The notes beneath the pieces were generated by a model. The model searched no databases. It worked only from the letters and a program-made list of their open reading frames with translations, and had not been told where the DNA came from. This document shows positions 11,101 to 22,199 of a stretch of DNA of 64,000 bases, one piece after another. Numbering within the stretch: position 1 is the first letter of the stretch; every line of letters begins with the position of its first letter. A program made the position numbers and the translations under genes. The stretch is from Protonemura montana (lineage: Eukaryota > Arthropoda > Insecta > Plecoptera > Nemouridae): the NCBI GenBank assembly GCA_947568835.1, contig OX387603.1:4934701-4998700 (forward strand), given 5' to 3'.

Positions 11101-12115
11101 TCCCTTGCTTTATAAAAGAGGCTGTGCTTATCATTTTTATTTGCCTAGCTAAAAGGCTTCTGAACTGGTTTTTCCAAAAAAAAAATCTATTAAGATGCAA
11201 TATTTAGCTTGATGCATTGCTGTGCTTATAAACAAACAAAAAAATGAGTTAGAGATCGAAAAAAAAACTATCGTAGGATCTCAAAGACCTGGATAAGTTC
11301 ATTTGGGGAGAAGTGATTGAATTTACCTCATTGTGAGTTTTGAAGAAATGATGTTGGGAACAATTTGCACAACCGCCTCTCTTTGCTTCATCTTGAATTC
11401 AAATTAAATGGCTCTTGTCAGCACCAAATTTACTGTTCAGAAGGCTGTGTGCATATTATTTGGCCCACACTTTTTAGGATCTATGGGGCATAGAAAGGGT
11501 GACAGGATTTTTTTTTTTTTTATCTTTTTTGAGACTTCTTGTACAAGAGAGAAGTTGCATCCCAAAATATGTTTAATTTAAAATTTTTTAGCAAATTTAT
11601 GCATTTCAGATGATAAACAAGACTAAAGATGGTTTACTCATAAAGTAATTTACCCTCTCGAACGACTGACACTACATTCTCTGTAAAACCAATCGTAAAT
11701 AATTAAAATTATCCGGCCCTGATATTCTGAGGACCTCGTAATTTTATTTTTATTTTATTTTTATATTTCATTTCTGCCTTTGTTGTAGGCAGGTCCAGGT
11801 AACTCGCAGGAGAAATATAATAAAAGTGACAATAAAAACAACAAACATTAGTCACATAGTACAAATATAACATTTATGCTTTTTTTGTTCTGATTCCCGG
11901 TCGTTAATGACCTTGTTTGGTTTTCATGCTGCCTTCAGGTGGCCAGTGAGCTGAACGCAGCTATATTGAAGCAGGAGAACTGTGAAGCGACCTCGCCGCG
12001 ACTGTCGAGCATCATGAAGCTTATTCTGTGGTCGCAGGATGAGCTGGAGAAGAAGAAGGTCAAGCATCCACGAATGACCAGCTTGGCAGACGCAAAGATC
12101 GAGAGCCCCAAGTGA
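8111..12115 (+). CDS. GID8: GID8 (TWA1), subunit of the CTLH/GID E3 ubiquitin ligase
   Basis: GID8 is a scaffold subunit of the CTLH (GID) ubiquitin ligase, binding RANBP9-type and RMND5/MAEA-type partners through LisH-CTLH-CRA helices. Four coding exons are read: 8111-8228, 9163-9359, 10736-10933 and 11939-12115 (690 nt, 229 residues; the vertebrate protein has 228). All splice sites are GT-AG and in phase. A 5' non-coding exon ends at 7968. The start [16 protein letters not shown] parallels vertebrate GID8. The LisH core is [20 protein letters not shown] (about residues 28-47). The CTLH part follows with [19 protein letters not shown], and the CRA part carries [17 protein letters not shown] and [12 protein letters not shown]. 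The C-terminus is [13 protein letters not shown]. An AATAAA lies at 12916, about 800 nt after the stop. Two 5S-headed SINE copies and a foldback element lie in its introns. Confidence 0.97.
8690..9110 (-). repeat. 5S-headed SINE, near full-length copy (GID8 intron)
   Basis: Body landmarks CCTACTCCTGTCAAAGAGCA, ATTCACAAATCCATGC, GTTGCTGTACTAACTTTCAT and CTCTCTCCCGAACAGAAC are followed by the 5S-like block at about 9000-9070. On the minus strand that block reads as a 5S rRNA interior: GATCACC, TTAAAC, GCTGCGCTGGGTCAGGTAT, GGATGGGTGACC. The far end carries a CGAACCATTCGG inverted motif. Confidence 0.7.
9425..9632 (-). repeat. 5S-headed SINE, partial copy (GID8 intron)
   Basis: Begins with GCGAACAGCAGGGTTCCTCC, runs through the body, then reaches the 5S-like head (CCATCCAATACCTGACCCAG at about 9570). 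The head has lost about 15 bp in its middle but keeps GGTGATCTCACGAGAACCGG. It lies about 315 bp after the previous copy and just after exon 9163-9359. Confidence 0.65.
9890..10694. mobile_element. Foldback/MITE-like element in GID8 intron
   Basis: An element of about 805 bp has long imperfect inverted arms: roughly 9890-10150 against 10440-10694. The outer ends begin GGTCATTCCATGTGAAATCA and end in the matching complement. Inside the arms are shared TTTGGTGCACTTG, TACAGAGTTCC and GAGTGGAAAAT-type blocks. No transposase is visible. A clear target duplication is not seen (CA on both sides at most). It ends 41 bp before the exon starting at 10736, so the acceptor region of that intron abuts the element. 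Confidence 0.65.
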
Positions 12116-14055
12116 CCGGAGGGTCTTGGGGATCCGAATGACCAGCCTGTTTTTACATGATTCAAAGAGATTTTCAAGAGAAAAGTTTTTTCGGAACTAG
12201 TTCTAAGGTTAGATAAAGTAGTCATGAGTCCAAAAACCATAAGAAGTGTTTTTGTTTTGAAATTGGAATTGGAGTAAAAAAACTTTAAGGTTGTTTTTGC
12301 ACAATTTTTAAGTTAGAATATGAAAGAATACAAATAACGGTAGAGTTTTGGACTGGTAAGAGGAAAGATGTAAACACAACTTAATGAAGGTGAGATGGGT
12401 GATAGCAACAGAAGAAGAGGTGTACAACGTTGTGTTGGTTACCTTGCTCTTGCCTCATCTCACCCTTTTTCAAGTTTATTTTATTTTATTTCCCAGTTAC
12501 CAGTCTTCTGACACTAATTGAGCTAATTTTTTGATATCAGCTGATAATTAAATGTGAAAGATTCCAGAGAAACTTAAAATTTAGCTGCTAGGTAGGATTT
12601 ATATGAAGATTATTTTGTGTCATTTGAGTCCATGTTCTGGTTTGGTTTCCAGAGGCTGCTTTTTTAAGCATCTTTGGCTACATGGCCTATGAAAGCCCTC
12701 TGCATTATTTTTCAATCACAATAACTCACAGCAGCTCCAAGATTGTTTAGTGCCAATAGTGTTTAAAATTGATTTATATTTTGAAAAAGTGGCAAATATT
12801 TCTCAGTTTAACAGAAATGTAATGTTGCACAGGAAAAAAAAGTGAAGGCTGTGTGGAAAGGCAAGATCCTAGCAGAACAAAGGGGAAGATAGATTTTATA
12901 AAAATTGTATATTGTAATAAAATAATAATAATACACACAATGACAAAGTATGACAAGACATTTGGAGCCTAGAAACTTAAGTATTATTTATTTTAGTTCC
13001 CACTCATTCTTATCCTGGTATGAATACTTTATGAAAAAAAAATCAATATGGATTTAAATGCCAAAGTTTGTTTGGTGTTCTTTTGTCTAGTCTCCAAGTC
13101 TTGCCGTAAATAATTTGGTACATATTTTGCAATGTAAGGAAAATAGACTTCTCAGTTATCATGAACACCCAACTTGAACAGTTAAACAGGGATTTAATAT
13201 TTTTCAATAATTTTAATGTTTTCATAGTCGCGGGTGCGACACATACGTATTTTACCAACGTCTGGCGCCACGCTTACGTGCCAGGTCTCCAGTCTACCAC
13301 TGCCATAAGAAATGTGACAACAATGATTTTGTGCCTTGACTTTTGCAGAGAGAATTTACACTAGTATCACTCGAAAAATAATTGGCTTGCTCTAGAAGTG
13401 GCCCCAATAATGGCTCATTTATATCTTGATCAACACCAAAGACCAATCAACACTGTTCAATTCTTCTCTAGACTGATCATTTTTTAATTATTTGCTGGAA
13501 ATATTATCAAAATTGGAAAGGGAATTAGAGCAGTTTGAGTAGAGAAATACCAAAAGGGACATGGTTAATTAAATTTTAATTGGACACACTTACATCTTAG
13601 TTTCAAATAAACATCAGCGTGGGCTAGAAATGTTATATTATTTGTATCTTTCATTTGAAAAGCTATTTTGAAAAATGAAATATGGCTGCTCCCTAACTGA
13701 CACTTGACAGTTACAGGTCCTTGAACAGCGTTGGCGGTGGTTTGGCGGAACGCGGGTGAGTTCTCACAATACCAAGTAAATGATTAGTGCCAAGCTAACG
13801 AAAATGGAAATATAAATAGCCAAAATTCCGTGTTGAGTTTCAATAAGTTCACACTATCGTTAACAATCGATTGTAGGGACCTCTAATTCGCAAGCAGTAA
13901 GATATTTCACAACGGAAGGACCGTTTCAGGGTTATGTTTGGCACGTTATTCTTAAGATCTTAGTTTAGAAGAATTATTAGGTTTTGGCATTATTATTGGA
14001 TTCGCACTTATATCTTCAAAGGCTCAGCATTCTAATGTTTATCTTTTTATTTTAG
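12116..14055. other. GID8 3' flank and NUP35 5' flank
   Basis: The sequence after the GID8 stop includes a likely long 3'UTR, with AATAAA at 12916. The rest is AT-rich with no recognised gene. A patch at 13720-13760 with a possible donor (GCGGGTGAGTTC) could be a NUP35 non-coding first exon. The NUP35 start-codon exon begins after an acceptor at 14055. Confidence 0.4.
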
Positions 14056-14074
14056 AAAAACAAATTGATAAAAA

Positions 14075-17000
14075 ATGGAACCAATGACTCTCGGCTCTCC
14101 TGTGGGTAGCCCATCATCACCCACATCTCAATTCCTTCCCTCGTTCTTAATGGGCGAACAAACTAATCAGAGTTCTAGAGTAAGTAAGAAATTAGAAAAA
14201 AATAAAACTCCTCTGTTTCATAATAATTATAATTACCTACGGATCACATCAATAATATTATGCTGTACGTGTGTTACATCACTACACTTTTTCTTTTGTC
14301 TAATTGAATCATTTTGCTTAAAATTTCTTATAATCTTAAAATTTAAAATTTATTTTGGCAGCTTATAAAATTGATGCCTGCATTGAAGGTGGATTTGAAC
14401 CACTTTTGGTTTGTGATTTGCAATCAATAACTGGCATGTGCCATGCATGAACCACCAAACTAATTAAAATACTCTAGGTAATGAATATATGTAATTGCTA
14501 TTTTGCAGATGCATATACACAATAAAAGTCCATCTAGACTCTCAAGAAATGTATCGTTTGGAGGTGCTCACACTGCTTTGACTCCGCAAGAACCTGCTGG
14601 GTAATTTATTTCTTTGCTTATAATTTTGAAGGAGTCAAGATGTAAAGAGACAGTAGTATCACGCTATAAAATGTCTTTCCCCCAGAAGAATCGAGATTGT
14701 CTGGTTGTGTGTCCAAGTAAAGTGTATTATGTTATGTTATTATCATTGTATGCTAAACAGTATTTATTGGCATTTTAAAATGTACTGCCAAAAGATACAG
14801 TTTTCTAGTTTTTCAATCATTCAGCTTTGAATGCTATCTTACATGCGTTTCTCTAATCGTGTCACCAACAATTGTTAGTTGCCAATTGCCACTATCAATT
14901 GCCAATTGATAGTTGGTACTTGGCAGGTATGTACCAAATTGCATTGCTAGATGCCTAAGGAATTTGTAAAAATCTCCTAGAACAACGTACTTTTCAGGCC
15001 GACTGTGAACGTTGCCGATCGTGCTACTGGACCACCTACCAGGGGGTTGTTCGATGCCGAAGAGGGGCAAAAATTTGAGAGCAGTGGAAATGACTGGACG
15101 TCACCCGGTGCTTCTTTGTGAGTGGCCTTTTTAATTTTCTATGAGTTTGATTTTCCACATTCAATATTAAACAAAGAAACCTTGATAGTTTGATGGTAGT
15201 GCTACACAAGGCGAAGTTTGTGCGAAGGTTCATGCCAAAGCTGCACTATGTTGAAATGAAATCTTATTTAAATTGCAAACGCTTGCAATGTGCGGGTTAT
15301 TTTATTGTTATGAATACTTCTACCGTCTACTCCTTGGAGATCCGTCATTCTCATCAAATACACTAAAATCGTCTCAGCCAGTGTCCAAGTAGCTCAATGG
15401 GTTAGAGCAACACCCGCGATAGGTGGAGAAGGGTTCAAGTCCCCGTTTGGGCATCAATTTTTGAGTCGGTTATAGGGTTCATAATAATAAAAACCTGCTC
15501 TATGTTGATTTGGTGACACTTAGTTTAGCACTGGTCAGTCTAAGAAAGGGGCTCTCATGATCCTCTATAATTTGATAACAATTTTGCTTCAATGCTATTC
15601 TTCAACGCAAACAGCGGTAATTATTTTAGGGGTAAAATCTGTGTGTCGTCCAAGGCAAGTTCATGTCCGCCCAATATTGAGACGACGACAGGAGCGCTAT
15701 TTTAACCATAACCTCGTTGCTGAAATGAGGTTTAATGACCACTTAGGATTTATTTTCAATTTTCATCTAATATTGCCTAAAAAGTTGAAACAAAAATGAA
15801 ATCACTATTTGACTCACACCGCTGATTTGTTGATTTCTCAATCAACAAACATCTCGGACAGACAGGCTTTCTCCTTTCTTTACTCTGAAACATCGGACTG
15901 AAGTCACGGAGACAGTTTTTTCAACACTGCGGCTCATTGCAGAGCCCTCGTTTAAGTTGAAGCATTTTAAGAAATTAAAGTGGCGAAAGGCCTAGCAGGC
16001 GTTGTACCAAAGGTAGCTTTATTGCAAAAAAAATGGTAGAGACGTTGGGTTAAATCAGGTAAGAGCTTGGTTGCTGACAGCGATTGAAACCAGTCTTGTC
16101 CGCAGCTGCGACCGTGCCGCCACGCATTGGGTGACCGTGTTCGGGTTCCCGCCGTCGGCTGCTTCGTCAGTGATCTCACACTTTGGCCGCCACGGGGGTG
16201 TGCTAGAGACTCGTGGGGGCGGCAGCGGCAACTGGGTGCATCTGCGCTATAGTTCCGCGGGTGAGGCTCGCCGGGCACTCGGGTACAACGGCCGGGTGCT
16301 AGGCGCAGGCGTCATGGTGGGGGTCGTGCCGTGCCGAGACCAGGTATGTTCGGACAATTGAATGATGGTTCTAATGTATGATGTCAAGGGTACCATATAT
16401 TACCATGGTATTTTAAACTTGTATTTGGGAATTTTTTTTATGTTTTTGATGTTTATTCAGTAACTGAAAAAAAACCAGCTAATTTAAATCAAGGTATCTT
16501 TCTACTTATTTGTAGATTTCAATAGATTATCATACATATTATATCATACACACCATGTATATCATGCATACCATTTATATTATGCTGTGAACTTTGATGA
16601 AAAATATTTTAACTAACCATTTATTTTACAAATCTCTAGTTCTATAAATACTGTATTTATATATGCAAAATGTACACATCCCAATGTATGGTCAAAAATT
16701 TGGGGATGCGTTATTTTATTTTGCGGTTAACCATTTTACTCAGCAAAATCGTCTGAGAAATATTTACCCAGAAGTAGGCCAAGAGGTTTGTCCAGATTTG
16801 TTCAGATCGTTTGCACCTTACTTTTCAGCCGAGGATTGATTCCTTCCTAACATTGGCTAGTTGGTTTAAAGCTTTCATGCTTTTTTTTTCAAGGTTTTCC
16901 TTTGTTTTGGTTTTTTTTGTTGTTGTTAATATGTTTAGTATAATTGTTTTGTTTATTGAGTTAAACTGTTTAATAAACTAGTGGGATATCTACTTCCCAT

Positions 17001-17865
17001 TGATGCTCTGTACTCGAAAATATACATCCTCACAATGTTGCACAGCGATTGGGAAAGTGGGAAACGTATTCCTACTTACCACAAAAGGGTTAAGGTATGG
17101 TAGAGGAACAAATCTAATTTTATCTAGCGTTCAACAATGCCTCACAACAATTTCGTCTGCCCGGGTTGCAGGAGGTGTTGAACTCTGCTAACGACAAGGA
17201 GAACTCTCAAATCCAGGAGAGTTTCAATGACTCAACCCGTTATCTCGACGATTCATCTCATTTCCACGACGCCTCGTCGCGGTATCCCAACAACTCTTCT
17301 GTCTACTCGCCGAACATGAGTAAGTCTCTGTGATCTTCACATCTGATAAAATTTTGACGTGATAAGCACGGTTTTTCCCTCTTTTTTAGAAGTTTAATCT
17401 CCCTTTAGCCAGGAAAAAAGAAAACACAACTTATCGAGTTGGAAACGGCTGATTTATGACATATTGGTTCTACGAAGAATTCTCTTCTGTTTTGTTCACC
17501 CCGACTTAGATGAAGTCACCTATGCTACGAGCTTTACATATGATCGGTTTACATGATTTCATGTAATAGATGGCCTTTATTTGCATTATCTTTCCCCCAT
17601 TATTAACATAGCACTGGGTACTCAAGCACAAGTAAAACGCCATGTAAAACTGTTTCTAATCAATCGACTGGATTGCCTGCCAGGTTTCCGTTCCCCCCCA
17701 GGCTTGGTATCTCCGAGACAAATCGGATCGCCGCTGTCACATGCGAGACCGCTCGGTCATGGCTACCGCAACGCTCAGCACTCCACCGAAGTCTTGCTCT
17801 CACACAACACCCCGCAGAAGTCTACCAGCCTCGCTAGCAAAGCGTGGGAGTTTCTAGGATGGTAG
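14075..17865 (+). CDS. NUP35: NUP35 (Nup53), nuclear pore complex protein
   Basis: NUP35/Nup53 is an inner-ring nucleoporin that contacts Nup93, Nup155 and the nuclear membrane. Six coding exons are read, all GT-AG and in phase: 14075-14179, 14509-14600, 14998-15117, 16106-16343, 17172-17319 and 17684-17865 (885 nt, 294 residues; human has 326). The N-terminal part has the GSPVGSPSSPTSQFLPSFLM and SPSRLSRNVSFGG segments typical of the family. Residues about 112-185 form the Nup35-type RRM, with WVTVFGFPPSAASSVISHFG, a GNWVHLRYSSAGEARRAL strand-helix unit and GVMVGVVPCRD. The C-terminus SKAWEFLGW resembles the membrane-binding amphipathic end of the family. Exon 5 is Ser/Asn/Asp-rich and poorly conserved. 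The acceptor at 16104 was chosen because the alternative at about 16080 gives a stop. AATAAA occurs at 17981 and 18003. Intron 3 holds a tRNA-headed repeat. Confidence 0.96.
15322..15492 (+). repeat. tRNA-headed SINE-like element, copy 2 (NUP35 intron 3)
   Basis: This is the best-preserved copy. The tRNA-like block at 15383-15452 folds as a cloverleaf by eye. The acceptor halves GTCCAAG and TTTGGGC pair with wobbles. The D stem is GCTC/GAGC, the anticodon stem CACC/GGTG closes a 7-nt loop, and the T arm is GGGTTCAAGTCCC. The base before the would-be anticodon is G rather than the usual U, which argues against a working tRNA. The leader (CTACTCCTTGGAGATCCG) and the ATCAATTTTTGAG tail are shared with the other copies. 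Confidence 0.65.
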
Positions 17866-18029
17866 TTTTTAAAGAAAACATTCCTGCAAAATCTTTTTGT
17901 CCGCCGAATTGTGTGCTAGTATTCAGGTAAGCATACCAATGGTAATCTTTTTGGTTCGATGTTAACGATTTTTTTAAATGAATAAATGATAAATTTGATA
18001 TTAATAAAAAGTATAATTTTTTAACATAG

Positions 18030-18408
18030 GTAGTCTTGGTTTGGCGTGTTGGAAACACTGGTCTTCGTTAGATCACTGAAGTTAAGCTGAGCTGGGTCAG
18101 GTATTGGATGTGTGACCATCATGAGATGTTGGAGGGATGCAATTTAGTACAGCAACTTCAATCGCCTTGTACGAATTTGTGGACCAATCCTGTTCATGTA
18201 CTACAGTCCTTCAGAAGGGTTGTGAAGCCAGTGGTGCTCTTCAACAGGAGTAGGCTATGAGCTGGCATCAGGTTTTCCCTTCTTCATTTCTAGGCTAGGT
18301 AAGGTTTGTCATCATCATCATCATCTTCATCATCATCATTATCATTCACCGACGCCATTAGACCAGAGGCACAGGGCCCATTATCAAAACAGTGCGCCGT
18401 TAAACACA
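18030..18408 (+). repeat. 5S-headed SINE, copy with sense 5S head on plus strand
   Basis: The head at about 18045-18125 reads in 5S sense: GATCACTGAAGTTAAGC, then GGGTCAGGTATTGGAT and GTGACC, the order of the 5S A-box, intermediate element and C-box. The body follows (AATCCTGTTC, CTTCAGAAGG, GGTGCTCTTCAACAGGAGTA), then a CAT/ATC microsatellite (18310-18350) and the CGCCGTTAAACAC end. It lies just after the NUP35 polyadenylation signals. Confidence 0.7.
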
Positions 18409-19371
18409 ATAACCATGTACCTAGTGGAATAATTTTCCATGAAACAGTACCCAGTAAAGATAAATGTTAACTCCGAAGCAAACAAATTTTACAACTACTT
18501 ACTTTTATCAAAAACTAGCACTAAGGCTAAATCAAGTAGACATGAGTCTAAAAACTTACTTTTAGTTTTAAAACTAGCTCTTAACTGTTGGTGACTAAGA
18601 AATACCCATTTTGTAATGTTCACCATCATCCATTTCAGGCTTGAGCACAATTTCCGTGATTTGCTTTTGTTCTTGATTGCAAAAAATGTTGTGCTATTTT
18701 GAAACCTAATTTCCTTGGCGAGTGGTTGACCTCAACACTTGAAAAGGGCAGCATAATTCAGCTCCAAATTCCAACCAAACCAAATTCGGTCTATTGCATC
18801 TAACAAAGAGAATTTCTGCCCGTCCTTTATAATCACCAGAATTCAATCACGTACTCACCACATGGCACATTGGTCCTAGCTTAAAACTCAAAATATACGG
18901 TCATTCAACTTTTCCATTTTTTATTACCTGTCGTGTGGTGTAAGGGTTAGCCTCGTGGCACAGGGTAAACCGACCCTTTTCTTTCCTATACCATCGCAAT
19001 TAGCTTGCTGCAGTCGGAATCTAGAGGATAGCAGCGTTTAGAGGTAGCAGACAGTTGGGGGAAAAATACCAGGCTTTTGTAAATGGATTTATTTTATTGC
19101 ACCAGGGTTGCCTTCAAGCCAAACAACAAGCTTGGACAGTCGAGAGCCAAACAATGTTATAGACGTAAACAAAGGATGTTTACATTCTTGCAGCTGCAAG
19201 ATTTTTTTTTGCAAAAGCCGGTCCAGACTCCGAAGTAGCAATGTTAGCCTGGGCCCCAAGAACAAACGAGGGAAATTTATTAGTTGGTGCACAACATTCC
19301 ATTGAAACCTTGCCAAAAGGAGTTAAATATTATACAATAGATGGAGATTTAAACAAGGTGTCTATTAGATA
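18409..19371. other. Intergenic, nothing recognised
   Basis: AT-rich sequence between the SINE and the first U2-related array. Short reading frames here have no recognisable protein features. Confidence 0.4.
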
Positions 19372-19575
19372 ATCTTAGCCATAGGGGGAGAAGCGATATT
19401 TTTCGGTAAACAGATACCGGAAATTATCGTAGCCAAAAGGCGAAGAAGCGATAGTTATTCGTTGATTTTTAGCAAAGGTGAATGGATACTGAAAATTAGC
19501 TCAGCCAAAAGGCCTAGAAGCGAATGTTTAAAAAGATCTCAGCCAAAAGGCCAAGAAGCGATAGTTCTTTGTGGA
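19372..19575. repeat. U2-derived hairpin array 1
   Basis: Four units lie near 19372, 19429, 19501 and 19540, each with a variant of AGCCAAAAGGCCGAGAAGCG. This is the reverse complement of the first bases of the U2 snRNA gene at 21212. The units are separated by spacers of about 30-55 bp containing GTGAATGGATACTGAAAAT-like sequence. This is the most diverged array of the four. Confidence 0.75.
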
Positions 19576-19784
19576 TCTCTAGTAATTTTGAGGTTAGTTT
19601 TCAAACACCGACGGACCAGACTGGAATCTGCACCGTGTGGTTTACCAACCGGACTTAAAGTCCGTGGATTGCGTCTGTGGATTGGGAATCCGTTGTGGGT
19701 ACAGGACTAGGTAGGAGAAATTAGGGGTGTTAATGAGACCACGTCAGGTTTTACCCTCATGTTGAACCAAAATGAAGACACTAC

Positions 19785-20640
19785 GAGCGGTACACAATTT
19801 TCTATGCTTATCAACAAATTTTCGCTTCAAGCAAGTCATCGAAAAATGCATTTCTTATCACTGCTAAATTTTTATTTTTAGTAGTTTTCATCATTTTCCT
19901 CGGTTACAAAAAAACTGATTTGTTGACTTAACGAAAGCAAGTGATCGTTTAAAACTGAAACCTCACGTCTAGTCGTTTTTGGTCGTCATCACTAATTTTT
20001 CACACCAGTTTTTCATGTAGACAATTTTCTCTTATCAGTAGTAAAAAAGTGTTTTGTTTCTTAACTCGTCCTACCAGATGGAACCAACCACCAATACTGA
20101 AAACTTACTGTAATGCTGTAATGTCACTTTTTGGTCCTAATCACTAAATGTCCGTGTCTTTTTGTTACTAAATGGCAGAATCGCGCGCTACATTGCCACT
20201 ATACTGACACTATTACCTGGTAATTACCAACAGAGAGTCGGGCATGACATAACAATCTTGTGAATTGTTATAAACCTAAACCTAACCTTAAAATAAAATA
20301 AACATCTCGTCTCTACTGGGCAAGCAACCGACCGAGCAACCGAGTGGGTGATTCGATTGACCTTGCGATAGGAGCGTCATGATACATTCGCGTTGAATCA
20401 AAAGAAAGACACCACGGGCTTGACACGGTTTTCGGTGGTTATCACTCAATTTTCGGTACCGGCAAGTTATCGGGAAATGCTTTTCTTATCACTGCTACAA
20501 TTATCTTTCGTTTTCCGAAGTTTTTTTATTATTTTCGTCGCTTGGGAAAGATGATTTCTCGAATTTACGACAGCAAGTGATCGTTTAGCATCAAAATTGT
20601 AGTCTGAAGTTTTCGATGTTTTTAGGTCGTTATCACTCAT
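19785..20640. repeat. Diverged tandem duplication upstream of the U2 gene
   Basis: The segments 19785-20045 and 20410-20690 resemble each other in order. Shared landmarks are CAAATTTTCG/CAATTTTCGG, a TTCTTATCACTGCTA block, AGCAAGTGATCGTTTA and a GGTCGT...ATCACT...TTTTTCA block. The repeat period is about 630 bp. Confidence 0.55.
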
Positions 20641-21211
20641 TTTCACACAATTTTTTCACCAAAGACAATTTTCCTTTCTCACAAGTAACAATATAATTTA
20701 TATTTCAACTTGTTTTCCATCTTTTCGTTTGTTATTTCGCTAGAAATTGAGATCGTATGACGTGAAGCGGCCGGTAAACGTCAAAAATAAAATTTTAATT
20801 TTAGGTCACTTTTTGGCTGTTATCACTGAATTTTCACGTCTTCTTATCACTAAATGACATAATTCTTATCACTTCTCTAATATTTAAGCATTACCAGCAG
20901 TTTGTTGCCACTTTAAACAGTGTTTTTGAACGAGGTCCGCAACACACGCCGCGCACCGGTAAAGGTCTATTTTATTTTTAACCGCTTATCAATTATTTTG
21001 ATAGTTCCTTATCATTCCGCTGTGGCACTACTAATCACACTATCAGAAGGCTGTGTCGATAATATTTATCACTATGCAGTGGATTTACAGCACGTTTTAG
21101 CACTTTCCAACACTAGAATTCGCTATTTTCGAAAATTGTATTTTTCCGGGACACTCGTGCCTTATCAGAAACCCTTATCATATGGTTAGGGAGGCTCTTA
21201 TCAATGCTGTT
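20435..21211 (+). promoter_or_regulatory. Putative U2 upstream control region with clustered TTATCA motifs
   Basis: About a dozen TTATCA hexamers (TGATAA, a GATA-type site, on the other strand) occur in about 770 bp ending at the U2 start. Examples are near 20440, 20486, 20630, 20820, 20845, 20868, 20985, 21010, 21067, 21163, 21175 and 21198. snRNA genes use a proximal sequence element about 60 bp upstream. I cannot identify that element with certainty here. A regulatory role is inferred from clustering and position only. Confidence 0.4.
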
Positions 21212-21399
21212 ATCGCTTCTCGGCCTTTTGGCTAAGATCAAAGTGTAGTATCTGTTCTTATCAGCTTAATATCTGGTACGGTACACATTGTGTACCCAGT
21301 ATATTAAACTGATTTTTGGAAAATGACGGAGTGATAAGGGCTTGCTCTTCCTCTGTCACGGGTTGGCTCGGCATTGCAGTACAGCTGAGATCGGCCCAC
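21212..21399 (+). ncRNA. U2 small nuclear RNA gene
   Basis: U2 snRNA pairs with the intron branch site during splicing. The gene starts ATCGCTTCTCGGCCTTTTGG at 21212 with stem-loop I. It continues with the branch-site-recognition GTGTAGTATCTGTTCTTATC region, stem-loop II, an Sm site GATTTTTGGA near 21311, and stem-loops III and IV (TGCTCTTCCTCTGTCACGGG, GGCATTGCAGTACAGC). It ends in GATCGGCCCA. The length of about 188 nt is typical of animal U2, and no disabling change is seen in the functional core. It is transcribed on the plus strand, probably by Pol II through an snRNA promoter. Confidence 0.95.
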
Positions 21400-21811
21400 A
21401 TTAATAACTCATGGTATGATAAGAGAACGATTCTTTGAATTGTTTAATCTAAAAGTTGATTAATTTAATCCAACACCTCGATTAAATTAATCGGAAAATG
21501 CGTTTCGAATCGCTTGATGAAAATCGATGTAAGACATCTCACTACGAAGTGAATGTGCTCATAGAACTTGCTTATACTGTATGTAAACAAAAAGGGGTTG
21601 AATTGTTTAATCGAAAGTTTAATTAATCAAAAATCAAAAGTTAATCAAAATCAAAAGCAGCCGAAGATAACGTAGGACCACTATCTTAGGTGATTAAAAG
21701 TCATTCCACGAAGCTACGTATAACTGCACATGCAAAACCTCGGATGGGGTGATATTTTTAATCGAATGTCGAATTAATAAATAAAGAAATTATAAGCAAA
21801 ATATAATTCAT
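21400..21811. repeat. U2 3' flank, first copy of a duplicated segment
   Basis: The segment after U2 (ATTAATAACTC, TTCTTTGAATTGTTTAATC, CCAACACCTCGATTAAATTA) recurs after the truncated U2 copy at about 21991-22200, with the later GGGGTTGAATTGTTTAATCG block also repeated. The U2 3' half and its flank were therefore duplicated together with a period of about 600 bp. Confidence 0.6.
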
Positions 21812-21813
21812 AT

Positions 21814-21898
21814 CAAGATATAGGTCAAACCAAGATATAGGTCAAACCAAGATATAGGTCAAACCAAGATATAGGTCAAATCAAGATATAGGTCAAAC
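21814..21898 (+). repeat. 17-bp tandem repeat, five copies
   Basis: AAGATATAGGTCAAACC is repeated about five times with near identity. The last unit leads without a gap into the truncated U2 copy. Confidence 0.85.
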
Positions 21899-21990
21899 TG
21901 ATTTTTGAAAAATGACGGAGTGATAAGGGCTTGCTCTTCCTCTGTCAAGGGTTGGCTCGGCATTGCAGTACAGCTGAGATCGGCCCACAT
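21894..21990 (+). pseudogene. Truncated U2 snRNA copy (3' half only)
   Basis: The copy begins at AAACTGATTTTTGAAAAATG, at the Sm-site region. It runs through stem-loops III and IV to GATCGGCCCA with few changes (for example TCAAGGG for TCACGGG). The 5' half, including the branch-site-pairing region, is absent and replaced by the 17-bp tandem repeat, so it cannot act as U2. Confidence 0.9.
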
Positions 21991-22199
21991 TAATAACTCG
22001 TGGTATGAAAAGAAAACAATTCTTTGAATTGTTTAATCGAAAAGTTGATTAATTTATTCCAACACCTCGATTAAATTAATCGGAAAATCCCCCAATGAAA
22101 ATCGATGTGAGACTTTTAACTACTCAGTGAATGTGCCCATAGAACCTGCTTGTACTGTATGTACGCGAAAAGGGGTTGAATTGTTTAATCGAAAGTTTA

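Noticed and set aside
15383..15452. Functional tRNA gene
   Set aside because: The base before the anticodon is wrong, and the same leader and tail surround two other diverged copies, which fits a SINE-like repeat.
348..17865. Idea of a functional cluster of nuclear transport genes (PHAX, NUP35)
   Set aside because: GID8 lies between them with an unrelated role, and there is no evidence of co-regulation beyond the PHAX-GID8 divergent layout.
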